64,000 nucleotides of DNA from Clostridium merdae (GTDB lineage Bacteria; Bacillota; Clostridia; Oscillospirales; Acutalibacteraceae). Positions 8,591 through 17,858 of the stretch are shown in pieces. The notes beneath the pieces were generated by a model that saw only the letters and a program-made list of their open reading frames with translations, made no database searches and was not told the DNA's origin. Every line of letters starts with the position of its first letter. Within the stretch, counting starts at the first letter, position 1. The stretch spans positions 248,001 through 312,000 of the forward strand of contig NZ_FXLN01000002.1 of the NCBI RefSeq assembly GCF_900176635.1. The letters are read 5' to 3'. The translations under genes were made by a program, and so were the position numbers.

Positions 8591-8972
8591 TTCTATATTG
8601 AGAAGAACGGCTAAAATGTATGGAGTAATAACGATTTTCTGTGGAGTATTTGGAATTGTTTATGAGCAGTACAGCCATGGCGTGTTCTCTCCTTTTATGG
8701 GTCTGCTATTTTTATTCCCACTGTTGGGTGGTTTTTTCCCATTTCTCATATTAAGTTCAAAACGAGTAAAAAAACCGCCGAGTACAATGTCTCGTTACAC
8801 ATATCACTCGGGCTTGGCAACACTCACAACAGGAAGTTTGCTGACCGGAGTATTCGATATTTATGGAACTACGGCTCCGCTTGTGAACGTATATTGGTTT
8901 GTTGGCAGCCTGTTTACTGTTGGCGGAATCGTTTTATATATCCAATCTCTTCATAAACAGAAGAGAGTATAG
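8574..8972 (+). CDS. Small membrane protein of unknown function
   Basis: A 132-residue protein that I do not recognise. It has four probable membrane helices (about 14-30, 38-60, 82-100 and 105-125) and a basic C-terminal tail. The start is TTG with AAGGTGAG 5 bp upstream; it overlaps the glycosidase gene by 17 bp, so it is translationally coupled to it. Being last in a three-gene unit with a glycosyltransferase and a glycan phosphodiesterase, it may help move or hold the glycan, but nothing in the sequence proves this. Confidence 0.75.
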   Translation: MSIFSDSILRRTAKMYGVITIFCGVFGIVYEQYSHGVFSPFMGLLFLFPLLGGFFPFLILSSKRVKKPPSTMSRYTYHSGLATLTTGSLLTGVFDIYGTTAPLVNVYWFVGSLFTVGGIVLYIQSLHKQKRV

Positions 8973-9013
8973 AAAAGACCCCGAAAGCCCAAAAGGCTTT
9001 CGGGGTCTTTTCT
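8971..9013. terminator. Bidirectional terminator between convergent units
   Basis: The 19-bp perfect stem AGAAAAGACCCCGAAAGCC with its complement around a CAAAA loop has T-runs on both strands. It serves the glycosyltransferase unit from the left and the arabinose operon (araD end at 9060) from the right. Confidence 0.93.
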
Positions 9014-9059
9014 GGATAATTAGGAGGAATGAGAAAAGAAAAAGTATCTTGTAATCAAG

Positions 9060-9755
9060 TTAATTGTTTTGGCCGTAATAGGCGGCCGGGCCATGCTTAC
9101 GCAGGTAGTGCTTATCGAGTAAATCCTGCTGCATGGGTGGAATGTCTGGGCAAAGGGCTAAGTTGTGCCACGCCATAAAGGCAACCTCTTCCAGTACAAC
9201 GGCGTTGTGTACTGCGTCCATTGGGGAGGAGCCCCAAGCAAATGGGCCGTGGCTGGCAACCAGAACCCCTGGCATTTCACTGGGGTCATGGTTCTGGAAG
9301 GTTTCCACAATGACTTTTCCGGTTTCCAGTTCATATTTGCCTTTGATTTCAGCCGGAGTCATGAGTCGGGTGCAGGGAATTTCACCGTAAAAGTAATCTC
9401 CCTGCGTGGTGCCCAGTGCGGGGATCCCTCGGTTGGATTGCGCAAATATCGTTGCCCACCGGCTGTGCGTATGTACCACACCGCCAATAGAGGGAAAGCT
9501 GCGGTATAGCTCTAAATGCGTTGGAGCGTCGGACGATGGATGCAAAGCTCCCTCTACAACTTCACCGTCACTCAGGCGCATAACCACCATGTCCTCCGGC
9601 TTCATATCGGCATATTCCACGCCGCTGGGCTTAATCACCATTAGACCCTGTTCGCGGTCGATACCGCTCACGTTTCCCCACGTAAAGGTGACTAAGTGGT
9701 GCTCCGGCAGCAGCTGGTTTGCCTTGTAAACCTGTTCTTTTAGTTGTTCCAGCAT
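9060..9755 (-). CDS. araD: L-ribulose-5-phosphate 4-epimerase
   Basis: AraD converts L-ribulose 5-phosphate to D-xylulose 5-phosphate, the last step before the pentose phosphate pathway. The 231-residue length is typical of the class II aldolase/epimerase family. Zinc-ligand motifs are visible: HTHSRW (His near 95-97) and a later SHGPFAWG block with His near 168-171. The N-terminal FTWGNVSGID and IKPSGV motifs bind the phosphate. It is the last gene of the arabinose operon, 31 bp after araA, and ends before a bidirectional terminator. Confidence 0.96.
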   Translation of the reverse strand: MLEQLKEQVYKANQLLPEHHLVTFTWGNVSGIDREQGLMVIKPSGVEYADMKPEDMVVMRLSDGEVVEGALHPSSDAPTHLELYRSFPSIGGVVHTHSRWATIFAQSNRGIPALGTTQGDYFYGEIPCTRLMTPAEIKGKYELETGKVIVETFQNHDPSEMPGVLVASHGPFAWGSSPMDAVHNAVVLEEVAFMAWHNLALCPDIPPMQQDLLDKHYLRKHGPAAYYGQNN

Positions 9756-9786
9756 AAATTTTTACCTCCAGAAGGAATGGGTCGCC

Positions 9787-11268
9787 TTATTTTAGCCTAG
9801 CGCGCCATACATAGTCAGAGAGAAGCAATTTTTCTTCCAGCTCCTCTGGCACTGTGTCTTTTGTGATGTGAACAAACTCCATTTCCATCATGCGTGCGAA
9901 GTCACGGAGCTGATCTGCGGTAACATCGTAGCTGAGGGTGGTGTGGTGGGCGCCGCCTGCAATAATCCAGCACTTTGCCCCGGTTTTTAAGTCGGGCATG
10001 GGTTTCCACATCACGCGGGCTACCGGGAGGTTCGGCATACTCTGCGTAGGCTGAATGCACTCAATGTCCTGCACTAGCAAACGGAAGCGACCGCCCATAT
10101 CGATTAGGCAGGCAACCACTGCGTTGCCGGGGTGACCCTCAAATACAAGGCGTGCGGGGGGCTCCTTACCGCCTATGCCAAGCGGGTGCACTTCAATTCG
10201 TGGCTTTTCCAGTGCTACGCTAGGGCAAACCTCAAGCATATGCGAACCAAGCGAAAGTTCTTTTCCGCGGGTTAAATCGTAGGTGTAGTCTTCCATAAAG
10301 GTGGTACCGCCACTCATGCCACTGCCGATCACCTTGCATATGCGGGTCATAGCGGCTACCTTCCAGTCGCCCTCCCCACCGTAGCCGTAGCCCTGCTCCA
10401 TCAGCCGCTGCGACGCAAGGCCGGGCAGCTGGCGCATTCCATATAGGTCTTCAAAGGTATTGGAATAAGCGGTGCAGCCCTCACGGTCGAGCATCTGCTT
10501 GATTGCAATTTCCTCCCGTGCCTGGTAGCGAATCGACTCTAAATCACTTGTCGCGATGGTGTATTTCTCTTCGTATTCCCGCAGCAGTGCGTCTACCTCT
10601 GCATCGTTCACAGCTGCTATTTGCTCTGCGAGTTCGCCCACCGGCCAGGTGTTTACCTGCCAGCCGAATTTAATTTGTGCCTCAACCTTGTCGCCCTCGG
10701 TAACGGCTACACTGCGCATATTATCGCCAAAACGCATGACTCGCAGGTTTCGGCTTTCCTGCACACCGGCTGCGGCGCGCATCCAGCTTCCAATGCTTTG
10801 CTGAACGTCGTCATCCTGCCAATAGCCGGTTACCACCTTACGGGGGGAGCGCATGCGCGCACCGATGAAGCCATGCTCTCGGTCGCCATGGGCACTTTGG
10901 TGCAGGTTCATGTAATCCATGTCGATTTCTTCATTTGGTATGGTGCGGTTAAACTGTGTGTGAAAATGAAGCCAAGGCTTTTGCAGCAGATTTAGCCCGT
11001 TAATCCACAGCTTGGAGGGGCTAAAGGTGTGGCAAAAGGTAATAATACCCGCGCAGGAATCGTCGTAGTTGGCTTCTTTGATTACTTGAACGGCTGTCTC
11101 GTTGGTTTTAATAATCTCTTTGTAAATCACTGGGAACGGCAGATTGCCGCTTTGGTTCATGCTATCAACCATAGTCCGGCAGTCTTTTTCTACCTGCGCC
11201 AGTGTTTCGGGCCCATATAAAAACTGGCTGCCTACTACAAACCAGAATTTGTATTCCATCTTTTGCAT
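9787..11268 (-). CDS. araA: L-arabinose isomerase
   Basis: AraA interconverts L-arabinose and L-ribulose in the cytoplasm. The 493-residue protein starts with FWFVVGSQFLYG, the family's usual opening, and has manganese-ligand regions around CHTFSPSKLW, the DREGC segment and YTYDLTRGKE, and HMLEVCPS. The start at 11268 is set by GAGGG 6 bp upstream; a Met three codons on is an alternative. It lies 22 bp downstream of the kinase gene and 31 bp before araD, in a conventional araB-araA-araD order. Confidence 0.97.
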   Translation of the reverse strand: MQKMEYKFWFVVGSQFLYGPETLAQVEKDCRTMVDSMNQSGNLPFPVIYKEIIKTNETAVQVIKEANYDDSCAGIITFCHTFSPSKLWINGLNLLQKPWLHFHTQFNRTIPNEEIDMDYMNLHQSAHGDREHGFIGARMRSPRKVVTGYWQDDDVQQSIGSWMRAAAGVQESRNLRVMRFGDNMRSVAVTEGDKVEAQIKFGWQVNTWPVGELAEQIAAVNDAEVDALLREYEEKYTIATSDLESIRYQAREEIAIKQMLDREGCTAYSNTFEDLYGMRQLPGLASQRLMEQGYGYGGEGDWKVAAMTRICKVIGSGMSGGTTFMEDYTYDLTRGKELSLGSHMLEVCPSVALEKPRIEVHPLGIGGKEPPARLVFEGHPGNAVVACLIDMGGRFRLLVQDIECIQPTQSMPNLPVARVMWKPMPDLKTGAKCWIIAGGAHHTTLSYDVTADQLRDFARMMEMEFVHITKDTVPEELEEKLLLSDYVWRARLK

Positions 11269-11290
11269 GCAAATCCCTCATTTCACAAAT

Positions 11291-12904
11291 TCATTTTAAG
11301 TATTCTACCGCGGCACGCTCAATGGCTAAGCCCGCGTGGTAACGTTTCATATATTCAGCAAAGCCGGCTTCGGCTTCTGGGTCGGGCGAGATACTTTCGC
11401 TGTTCATAGAGGAGAATACACAGTCACTTAAAAACTGTTCGAGTGTTTGATTCTTCTGCTTTTCCCGCAGGTATGCGGCTAGCAGTGCAATGCCCCAAGC
11501 GCCACCTTCTCCGGCAGTTTCCATTACGGCTACGGGTGTGTGCAGAGCAGATGCCATTAGAGCCTGACCAACGCCCTTTGTTTTGAATAAACCGCCGTGA
11601 CCAAGCAATGTGGTAACGTGAACCTGCTCCTCTGCTAATAGGTCCATTCCTATTTTTAGGGTGGCAATGGTAGCGTAGAGCAGAGTGCGGGCAAAGTTTG
11701 CGAAGGTAAGGTCGCTGCCCGGCGTGCGAACAAACAGTGGGCGGCCTTCCTCCAAGCCGGTGATGGGTTCACCGGAGTAGTAATTATACGATAAGAGTCC
11801 GGCACAATCGGGAGAGCCCTTAAGCGCCTCATAATAAAAGGCATCATAAAGCTCTGCCTTGCTCTTTTGAATGCCGAGTGCAATCATTGCCTGCGAGAAC
11901 ACACGAACCCAAGCGTCCAAATCCGACGTGCAGTTGTTGCAATGCACCATAGCCGTCGGTTTGCCGGTGGGGGTGGTCACCATGTCAATCTCCGGGTATA
12001 CGCGCGAGAGCGGGCGTTCCAAAACAATCATGGCGAAGATGGAGGTCCCAGCAGAAATATTACCGGTTTTTTCAGCTACGCTGTTGGTAGCCGTCATACC
12101 CGTGCCTGCGTCGCCCTCGGGAGGGCAGAGCGGAACTCCGGGTAAAAGCTGACCGCTTGGGTCAAGAAGCTTTGCCCCCTCTGGGGTGAGAACTCCCGCT
12201 GCATCACCGGCGGTGAGCACTTGGGGGAGTAGGTCGCTTAAGCGCTGAGTAAAACCATCCTTTCGAGCAAGCTCTTCAAACTGGCGGATGCGGAGTTCGT
12301 CGTAATCTCCGGTTTCACTGTGAATCGGGAATACACCGGAGGCATCTCCAACGCCAAGAACCTTTACTCCGGTCAATTTCCAGTGAACATATCCTGCCAA
12401 TGTGGTGAGGAATGCAATTTGGCTTATATGGGGCTCTTTGTTTAAGATGGCTTGGTAGAGGTGAGCAATGCTCCACCGCTGCGGTATGTTAAAGTCAAAT
12501 TTTTCAGTAAGTATGGCTGCCGCCTGCTCGGTAATCACGTTGCGCCACGTGCGGAAGGGAACAAGCTGTTCACCGTTCGAATCAAAAGCAAGGTAGCCGT
12601 GCATCATGGCAGAAATACCAAGTGCACCAATTTTGACAAGGGGCACGCCGTATTGTTCCTGCACTTGTACCGAAAGGCTGGAAAAGCTTGCCTGAAGCCC
12701 TTTCCAAACGTCGTCGAGCGGGTAAGTCCATATGCCATTTTCAAACCGGTTCTGCCAGTCGTACCCGCCAGACGCGAGTGGTGCGTGGTCAGGGCCGATT
12801 AGCACTGCTTTAATACGTGTAGAGCCAAGCTCTATGCCAAGCGCGGTGTTTCCCTCGGTAATCCATTGCTGAGGGGAGTGCGCAGCAGAGGCTGGTTGTT
12901 TCAT
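11291..12904 (-). CDS. araB: Ribulokinase-type FGGY carbohydrate kinase
   Basis: This 537-residue FGGY kinase most likely phosphorylates L-ribulose, given its position directly before araA. The N-terminal ATPase motif GIELGSTRIKAVLIG is clear, with the second domain marked by GNISAGTSIF and the adenosine-site motif LLGHGGLF near the C-terminus. The upstream extension to 12967 was dropped because AGGAGG at about 12912-12917 fits the ATG at 12904. It is longer than xylulokinase (about 500) and resembles the clostridial ribulokinase branch; xylulokinase is the alternative reading. Confidence 0.88.
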   Translation of the reverse strand: MKQPASAAHSPQQWITEGNTALGIELGSTRIKAVLIGPDHAPLASGGYDWQNRFENGIWTYPLDDVWKGLQASFSSLSVQVQEQYGVPLVKIGALGISAMMHGYLAFDSNGEQLVPFRTWRNVITEQAAAILTEKFDFNIPQRWSIAHLYQAILNKEPHISQIAFLTTLAGYVHWKLTGVKVLGVGDASGVFPIHSETGDYDELRIRQFEELARKDGFTQRLSDLLPQVLTAGDAAGVLTPEGAKLLDPSGQLLPGVPLCPPEGDAGTGMTATNSVAEKTGNISAGTSIFAMIVLERPLSRVYPEIDMVTTPTGKPTAMVHCNNCTSDLDAWVRVFSQAMIALGIQKSKAELYDAFYYEALKGSPDCAGLLSYNYYSGEPITGLEEGRPLFVRTPGSDLTFANFARTLLYATIATLKIGMDLLAEEQVHVTTLLGHGGLFKTKGVGQALMASALHTPVAVMETAGEGGAWGIALLAAYLREKQKNQTLEQFLSDCVFSSMNSESISPDPEAEAGFAEYMKRYHAGLAIERAAVEYLK

Positions 12905-12927
12905 AAAGTACCTCCTAAAGTGCAGAG

Positions 12928-12971
12928 GCCTGTGCCCGCTGCGCGGGGGGATAAACCGGAGGGGCACAGGC
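12928..12971 (-). repeat. Intercistronic hairpin between transporter and araB
   Basis: GCCTGTGCCC pairs with GGGCACAGGC, enclosing a second small stem (CCCGC/GCGGG). There is no U-run on the minus strand, so it is more likely an mRNA-processing or stability element that separates expression of the permease genes from the catabolic genes. Confidence 0.55.
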
Positions 12972-13002
12972 TGAGCTCGTATATAAAATTAGATGAGCAT
13001 AC

Positions 13003-14016
13003 TTAGATATTTTTCTTTTTGCGAGAGAAGATGATACTCTGTAAAACAATAAAGAAGCAAAGCAGGGAAGAAAGAGCAATACGAACCCACCAGCTTGAGA
13101 GAGTACCCTGTGTGGTAATCAGACTTGAGATGGTCCCCTTAATCAATACACCAAACAGCGTTCCAACCGGGTTGCCCACACCGCCGGAAAGCAGGGTGCC
13201 GCCTATAACCGAGGCAGAGATGGCGTCCATTTCAAGACCCTTTGCCTGCTCTACAAAGCCGGCGCAGCTATTGAGGGTGAATAAAAAGCCACCTAGACCA
13301 ACCAGAAAACCATTGAGCAGGTACGCCTGAAACTTTGTGCGGCGCACATTGAGCCCCATCATCAAAGAGCTTTGCTGGCTGCCGCCGATGGCATACAGCC
13401 TACGCCCAAACTTGGTGTATTTGAGTGTGATGGCGATGAGCACAAGGGCTAATATGGCAATAATAACGGTGGGGTAAATATAGGCGGGCTGAAAAACTCC
13501 TTTTTTATTGTGAGTACCAATGGGTAAATAAATTTTATAGTTCGCCCAAGCAAGAAAGGTTTCATTTTTAATGGAAATCATTTGCTTGCTGATGACCGCC
13601 GTCATACCGCGGCCAAAGAACAAGCCGGCAAGGGTAACGATAAACGGTTGAATGTCGAGGTACGAGATTAAATAACCCTGTACTAAACCAAAGCCGATGC
13701 CGATTAATAGAGAAACAAATAAGGCTGTATAGGCGCTCGCTCCGGCAATTTCCATCAGGTAGGCGGAGGCCATGGCAACGAGCGCCGTAACGGAGCCGAC
13801 TGAAATATCGATACCACCCGTAATCATAACGAGCGTCAGTCCCAAAGAAATAACAATTAGGCCGGCATTTGAAATGAACAGATTCAAGAACATTTGCGGC
13901 TTAGCAAAGCCGGCATCTGCAAAATAAACGGCACCTGCTGCGTACATAACTACAAATAAAGCGATGGTTACAAACAGCAGAAAGCCGGTATCGTTTAAAT
14001 GGAGCTTTTTTCTCAT
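13003..14016 (-). CDS. yjfF: Sugar ABC transporter permease, YjfF type
   Basis: One of two membrane subunits of a ribose/galactofuranose-type importer. The 337-residue protein has eight to ten membrane helices and the BPD_transp_2 signature ITGGIDISVGSV near residues 63-76, followed by the coupling region around GLNVRRTKFQAYLLNG and GGTLLSGGVGNPVG. It overlaps the next permease gene upstream by 4 bp. Its best-known relatives carry hexose/pentose furanoses; with araBAD downstream, L-arabinose in furanose form is the likely substrate. Confidence 0.9.
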   Translation of the reverse strand: MRKKLHLNDTGFLLFVTIALFVVMYAAGAVYFADAGFAKPQMFLNLFISNAGLIVISLGLTLVMITGGIDISVGSVTALVAMASAYLMEIAGASAYTALFVSLLIGIGFGLVQGYLISYLDIQPFIVTLAGLFFGRGMTAVISKQMISIKNETFLAWANYKIYLPIGTHNKKGVFQPAYIYPTVIIAILALVLIAITLKYTKFGRRLYAIGGSQQSSLMMGLNVRRTKFQAYLLNGFLVGLGGFLFTLNSCAGFVEQAKGLEMDAISASVIGGTLLSGGVGNPVGTLFGVLIKGTISSLITTQGTLSSWWVRIALSSLLCFFIVLQSIIFSRKKKNI

Positions 14017-15101
14017 GATGCCGCACCCTCCTTTCGACCAGCGGCTGCATTTTGCCGCAGCTTTGCCTGGAAGGCATGGAATTTTTGCTGGAATACCGGG
14101 CTTTGAAAGACCACGATAAGAATAACAACAATCGCCTTGTAAACCGGCAATTGGTCGGAAGAAATCTTCATGGCGTAGAGCGTTGTGGTAAGCGCCTGTA
14201 TGGTATATGCACCAATTACGGAGCCCATTAAGCTGAATTTACCACCGGAGAGAAGATTCCCACCGAGCGCGACTGCCAAGATCGCATCCATCTCCAAATT
14301 CAGACCAATGTTATTCGCATCTGCGGAATAGATGCGGCTGGATGCAACAAATCCAGCTAATCCCGCTAAGAGCCCGCAGATAACATAGGTAATAAATTTA
14401 ATGCGGGTGGCATTCAGGCCAACAATGCGTGCAGCACTACTATTGATACCAACGCTTTCTATGTACAGGCCAAGCGTAGTGAATTTAAGTGCGATTGCCA
14501 CCAATGCGACCGTTCCGATGGCAAAGAAAATAGGAGTGGGAATGGGGCAACCGGGGATGTAACCACCGGCAATTTTGTATTCTTCTACACGAATATAAGT
14601 GATTTGTCCACGGGTAACGAGCTGTGCAATGCCGCGCCCCGCCGTGAACAGGATTAGGGTTGCTACCATGGGTTGAATATTCAGTCTTGCGACCAGTATG
14701 CCATTAAAAGCACCGCACAGCATTGAGGCAAAAAGAGCCGCGGCAATAGCTAATATTAATGGATTGCGGAAAATAGTAGTAGAAACATCGCCGCCTGAAA
14801 GAATCTGGCAGCATACGGCTGCGGATACCGCCATAACGGCACCTACGCTAATGTCTTGCCCACCGGAGGCAGCTGTAACGAGCGTCATGCCAATGGCGAG
14901 AATCACAAGCTCGGAGGCTCGATTGATAACATCGACCACATAACCATACAGAACGCCTTCATTTACGGAGATGTTAAAAAAGTTGGGTGTTTTAATTACG
15001 TTTGCTAATAGTACTATGACTAGAAAAACAATTGGCAAAAACAGGTGGTGACCGGTTATGCTGTGAATTGTTTCAGAACGTGTTTTTTTCTGATTGCTCA
15101 T
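14013..15101 (-). CDS. ytfT: Sugar ABC transporter permease, YtfT type
   Basis: The second membrane subunit of the importer, 362 residues with the same BPD_transp_2 fold. The signature is AASGGQDISVGAV near 81-93, and GGNLLSGGKFSLMGS near the C-terminus. The N-terminus is slightly extended and the C-terminal tail is basic, as in YtfT. It overlaps both neighbours by 4 bp, a tightly coupled ytfR-ytfT-yjfF block. Two different permeases in one transporter is the hallmark of the YtfQRT-YjfF family rather than of RbsC or AraH systems. Confidence 0.9.
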   Translation of the reverse strand: MSNQKKTRSETIHSITGHHLFLPIVFLVIVLLANVIKTPNFFNISVNEGVLYGYVVDVINRASELVILAIGMTLVTAASGGQDISVGAVMAVSAAVCCQILSGGDVSTTIFRNPLILAIAAALFASMLCGAFNGILVARLNIQPMVATLILFTAGRGIAQLVTRGQITYIRVEEYKIAGGYIPGCPIPTPIFFAIGTVALVAIALKFTTLGLYIESVGINSSAARIVGLNATRIKFITYVICGLLAGLAGFVASSRIYSADANNIGLNLEMDAILAVALGGNLLSGGKFSLMGSVIGAYTIQALTTTLYAMKISSDQLPVYKAIVVILIVVFQSPVFQQKFHAFQAKLRQNAAAGRKEGAAS

Positions 15102-16621
15102 ACTGCCGAATCCCCCCCTGCAATGGTGTGCATGATTTTGTCTTGCGATAAATCGTTGCCGGTCAGTTCTCCCACCTTTTCGCGGTCACGCATTACCACC
15201 ATGCGAGAGCAAGTACGCAGCATTTCTTCAATTTCAGAAGAAATAAAGGTAATGCTCATTCCCTGTTCGGCAAGCTGAAGTATCAGCTTTTGAATTTCCG
15301 TCTTGGTGCCAATGTCAATACCGCGTGTGGGTTCATCTAGAATTAGAAATTCAGGGTTTGTCAGCAGCCAGCGGCCGATAATCACCTTTTGCTGGTTACC
15401 GCCTGAAAGGCTGCGAATGGGCGTTTCGCGGCTGGCTGTTTTTATTTGCAAAAGCTCAATGTATTTGTCTGCAAAGTCCTCCATGTCTTTGCGACTAATC
15501 GGGTGAAAGATGCCGCGCTTGGTTTGCAGTGCAATAATAATATTTTCTCGTACCGAGAGGTCTGAAAAAATACCGTCACGCTTACGGTCTTCGGGAAGAT
15601 ATGCCATGCCGTGCATCATTGCCTGAAGCGGAGAATCAATTTTTACAGGCTTTCCCTTTATTTTTAACGAACCGCCGTCGGGTTTGTCAGCTCCATAAAT
15701 AGTTCGCACCAATTCGCTGCGACCTGAGCCCAAAAGACCGGTAAGGCCAACGACTTCTCCCGGATAGCAGCATAAGTCAAAGGGTCGAATGTGCCCTTGG
15801 CTGTATAACTCTTCCGCTTGCAGCAATGGGTCTTGCTCCTGAACGCTCTTTTCGGTTTCTTTCAGGGATTTTATTTGGGCGAGGTCATCAAAATCCTTAC
15901 CCATCATTTTAGCTACCAGTTGTAACCGCGGAAGTTCAGAGACAAGGTATTCTCCCACCAACTCTCCGTTACGCAACACAGTAATGCGGTCGCATACGGC
16001 ATATACCTGCTCCAGAAAATGCGTAACAAAAATAATTCCTACATCCTGTTCTTTCAGTCGCCGCATTAATTCGAAGAGCTTTTCTACCTCTCCATCATCC
16101 AGAGAGGAGGTTGGCTCATCCAAAATCAATACCTTGCACTGCATATCAACCGCTCGAGCAATGGCGACCATTTGCTGAACCGCAATGGAACAGTCACTTA
16201 ATTGCCGTGAGGGTTCTACTTCAATATCCAGGTGTTCCAGCAGTTCGCTGGAGCGCCGGTTCATTTCTTTCCAATCAATCAAACCCATTCTGCGGGGCTC
16301 ACGGTCAATAAACAGGTTTTCCGCCACAGTTAGGTTTGGGCATAAATTAATTTCTTGGTAAACAGTACTAATTCCCTTGCGCTGCGCCTCCTGCGGGGAG
16401 CGGATTAATGCCGGCTCGCCGCCGTTCAGGCGTACTTCTCCGTTATCCATTGAGTAAACGCCGGTCAATACCTTTATTAGAGTTGATTTTCCTGCGCCAT
16501 TCTCACCCATAAGGGCATGAATTTCTGCCTTTCGCAAGGTAAAATCTACATTTTGGAGTGCCCTGACTCCGGGGAAGAGTTTTGTGATTCCACGCATTGT
16601 TAAAACAATGTTTTCTTCCAT
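15098..16621 (-). CDS. ytfR: Sugar ABC transporter ATP-binding protein, YtfR type (two ATPase domains)
   Basis: A 507-residue fused double ATPase, the standard length of the RbsA/MglA/AraG/YtfR family. Domain 1 has Walker A GENGAGKST near 38-46 and Walker B VLILDEPTSSLD near 161-172. Domain 2 has a degenerate P-loop GLLGSGRSE near 296-304, signature RSLSGGNQQK and FLILDEPTRGID. The degenerate second P-loop is normal for the family. It lies 120 bp after the binding-protein gene, with a strong hairpin in between, and overlaps the permease gene by 4 bp. Confidence 0.93.
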   Translation of the reverse strand: MEENIVLTMRGITKLFPGVRALQNVDFTLRKAEIHALMGENGAGKSTLIKVLTGVYSMDNGEVRLNGGEPALIRSPQEAQRKGISTVYQEINLCPNLTVAENLFIDREPRRMGLIDWKEMNRRSSELLEHLDIEVEPSRQLSDCSIAVQQMVAIARAVDMQCKVLILDEPTSSLDDGEVEKLFELMRRLKEQDVGIIFVTHFLEQVYAVCDRITVLRNGELVGEYLVSELPRLQLVAKMMGKDFDDLAQIKSLKETEKSVQEQDPLLQAEELYSQGHIRPFDLCCYPGEVVGLTGLLGSGRSELVRTIYGADKPDGGSLKIKGKPVKIDSPLQAMMHGMAYLPEDRKRDGIFSDLSVRENIIIALQTKRGIFHPISRKDMEDFADKYIELLQIKTASRETPIRSLSGGNQQKVIIGRWLLTNPEFLILDEPTRGIDIGTKTEIQKLILQLAEQGMSITFISSEIEEMLRTCSRMVVMRDREKVGELTGNDLSQDKIMHTIAGGDSAV

Positions 16622-16661
16622 GGGTCGCCACCTGCTTTCGGAATATAAAGGGATAAAAATA

Positions 16662-16704
16662 GTGGTGCGAAGCTCCGGAACATTATCCGGATGCTCCGCA
16701 CCAC
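16662..16704 (-). repeat. Strong intercistronic hairpin after the binding-protein gene
   Basis: GTGGTGCG and CGCACCAC, extended by CTCCGGA/TCCGGA with small bulges, form a long stem in the ytfQ-ytfR gap. There is no proper U-run. Hairpins in this position usually protect or partly terminate the message so that binding protein is made in excess over the ATPase. Confidence 0.6.
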
Positions 16705-16741
16705 CTGGAACATATCTTTGTTATGGGGGATAAGTGATTAA

Positions 16742-17767
16742 TTAATAGGCACGTGCATTAATAACTTCTTGTGTAATGGTGTTTGCATCGAATGCTTCTT
16801 CATTTACATAAGCAAGTTTTTGAGGGGTCTTGCCGGCTTTCAGGTCTTTGATGATCGCTTCTACACGGGGGCCATGTAGCGGGTTGCATTCTACGTTGTA
16901 GTTGATTTTGCCCTTTAGGGTTGCCTCTAAACCAGCTTTTGTTGCGTCGAAGGAGATAACGGTGATGTCGCCGCCCTTACCAGCTTTTTTGCCGGCTGCT
17001 TCAATCGCATCAATTGCGCCGAATGCCATGTTGTCGTTCTCGCAGTATACAACGTCAATCTTATCGTTTTGCTTGAGGATGCTCTCCATGACTTCCTGAC
17101 CCTTAGCCTGTGTAAACTCACCGGTCTGCTGAGCAATCAGCTTCCAGCCGGAGTTTGCTTTCACGCCAGCCTCAAGACCTTCGGTACGTCCGATTTGAGC
17201 GGAAGAGCCGATGGTTCCCTGTAGGTGAACGATGTTGAGCGCTTTCTTGTCTTTCAGGCTGTCTGCCATCCATTTCACAGCGGTGTCACCTTCCTTGCGG
17301 AAGTCGGAGCCGACCCAGCAAGTAAAGAGAGAGTCATCAGAAACGTCGATCATACGGTCAACGATGATAACCGGGATGCTGGCATCCTTTGCCTCTTTGA
17401 GTACGGTGTCCCAACCGGTTTGAGTAACGGGGGCTAGAACGATGAAATCGACTTCCTGCTGTATGAAGTTACGGATTGCAGTAATCTGGTTTTCTTGTTT
17501 TTGCTGTGCGTCGTCAAAAATCAGCTTGTAGCCGTTAGCCTCAGTGAAAACCTCTTTCATGGAGGCGGTGTTGGCAGTACGCCAGTCAGATTCTGCACCA
17601 ACCTGTGAAAAACCAACTACGGTTAGTTTGTTGGAATCTCCACCGGTTGCTTTGCTTTCGGATGATGCTGCTGGAGCTGCCGCAGAGCTGTTGGAGGTGG
17701 TACCGCCACAGGCTGCGAAGCTGAGGGCCATGGTCATGGCCAGAAGAACAGATAACAACTTTTTCAT
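16742..17767 (-). CDS. ytfQ: Sugar-binding lipoprotein, YtfQ type
   Basis: The extracellular substrate-binding protein of the transporter. The 341-residue precursor has a lipoprotein signal ending LSFAACGG, so Cys20 would be lipidated, followed by a Ser/Ala-rich linker and a periplasmic-binding type-4 domain (VVGFSQVGAESDWR near 50-63, RNFIQQEVDFIVLAPV near 99-114). These blocks are typical of the galactofuranose-binding YtfQ subgroup. A full AGGAGG box precedes the ATG. The gene begins the metabolic part of the arabinose locus and follows the two-component genes. Confidence 0.9.
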   Translation of the reverse strand: MKKLLSVLLAMTMALSFAACGGTTSNSSAAAPAASSESKATGGDSNKLTVVGFSQVGAESDWRTANTASMKEVFTEANGYKLIFDDAQQKQENQITAIRNFIQQEVDFIVLAPVTQTGWDTVLKEAKDASIPVIIVDRMIDVSDDSLFTCWVGSDFRKEGDTAVKWMADSLKDKKALNIVHLQGTIGSSAQIGRTEGLEAGVKANSGWKLIAQQTGEFTQAKGQEVMESILKQNDKIDVVYCENDNMAFGAIDAIEAAGKKAGKGGDITVISFDATKAGLEATLKGKINYNVECNPLHGPRVEAIIKDLKAGKTPQKLAYVNEEAFDANTITQEVINARAY

Positions 17768-17828
17768 ACATTTTCTCCTCCTAAATTGTTTTGAAAAAGG
17801 ATCGCGAAATTAAAATGACTGTTTATCT

Positions 17829-17858
17829 GTTGCCGTTATTTGCATTATACTCGGCAAC
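17829..17858 (-). promoter_or_regulatory. Candidate ytfQ promoter -10 inside an inverted repeat
   Basis: On the minus strand TATAAT occupies 17849-17844, without a recognisable -35. It is flanked by GTTGCCG (17829-17835) and CGGCAAC (17852-17858), a perfect 7-bp inverted repeat with a 16-bp spacer. A good -10 with a missing -35 suggests an activated promoter, which fits the YesN-type regulator just upstream. Confidence 0.45.
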
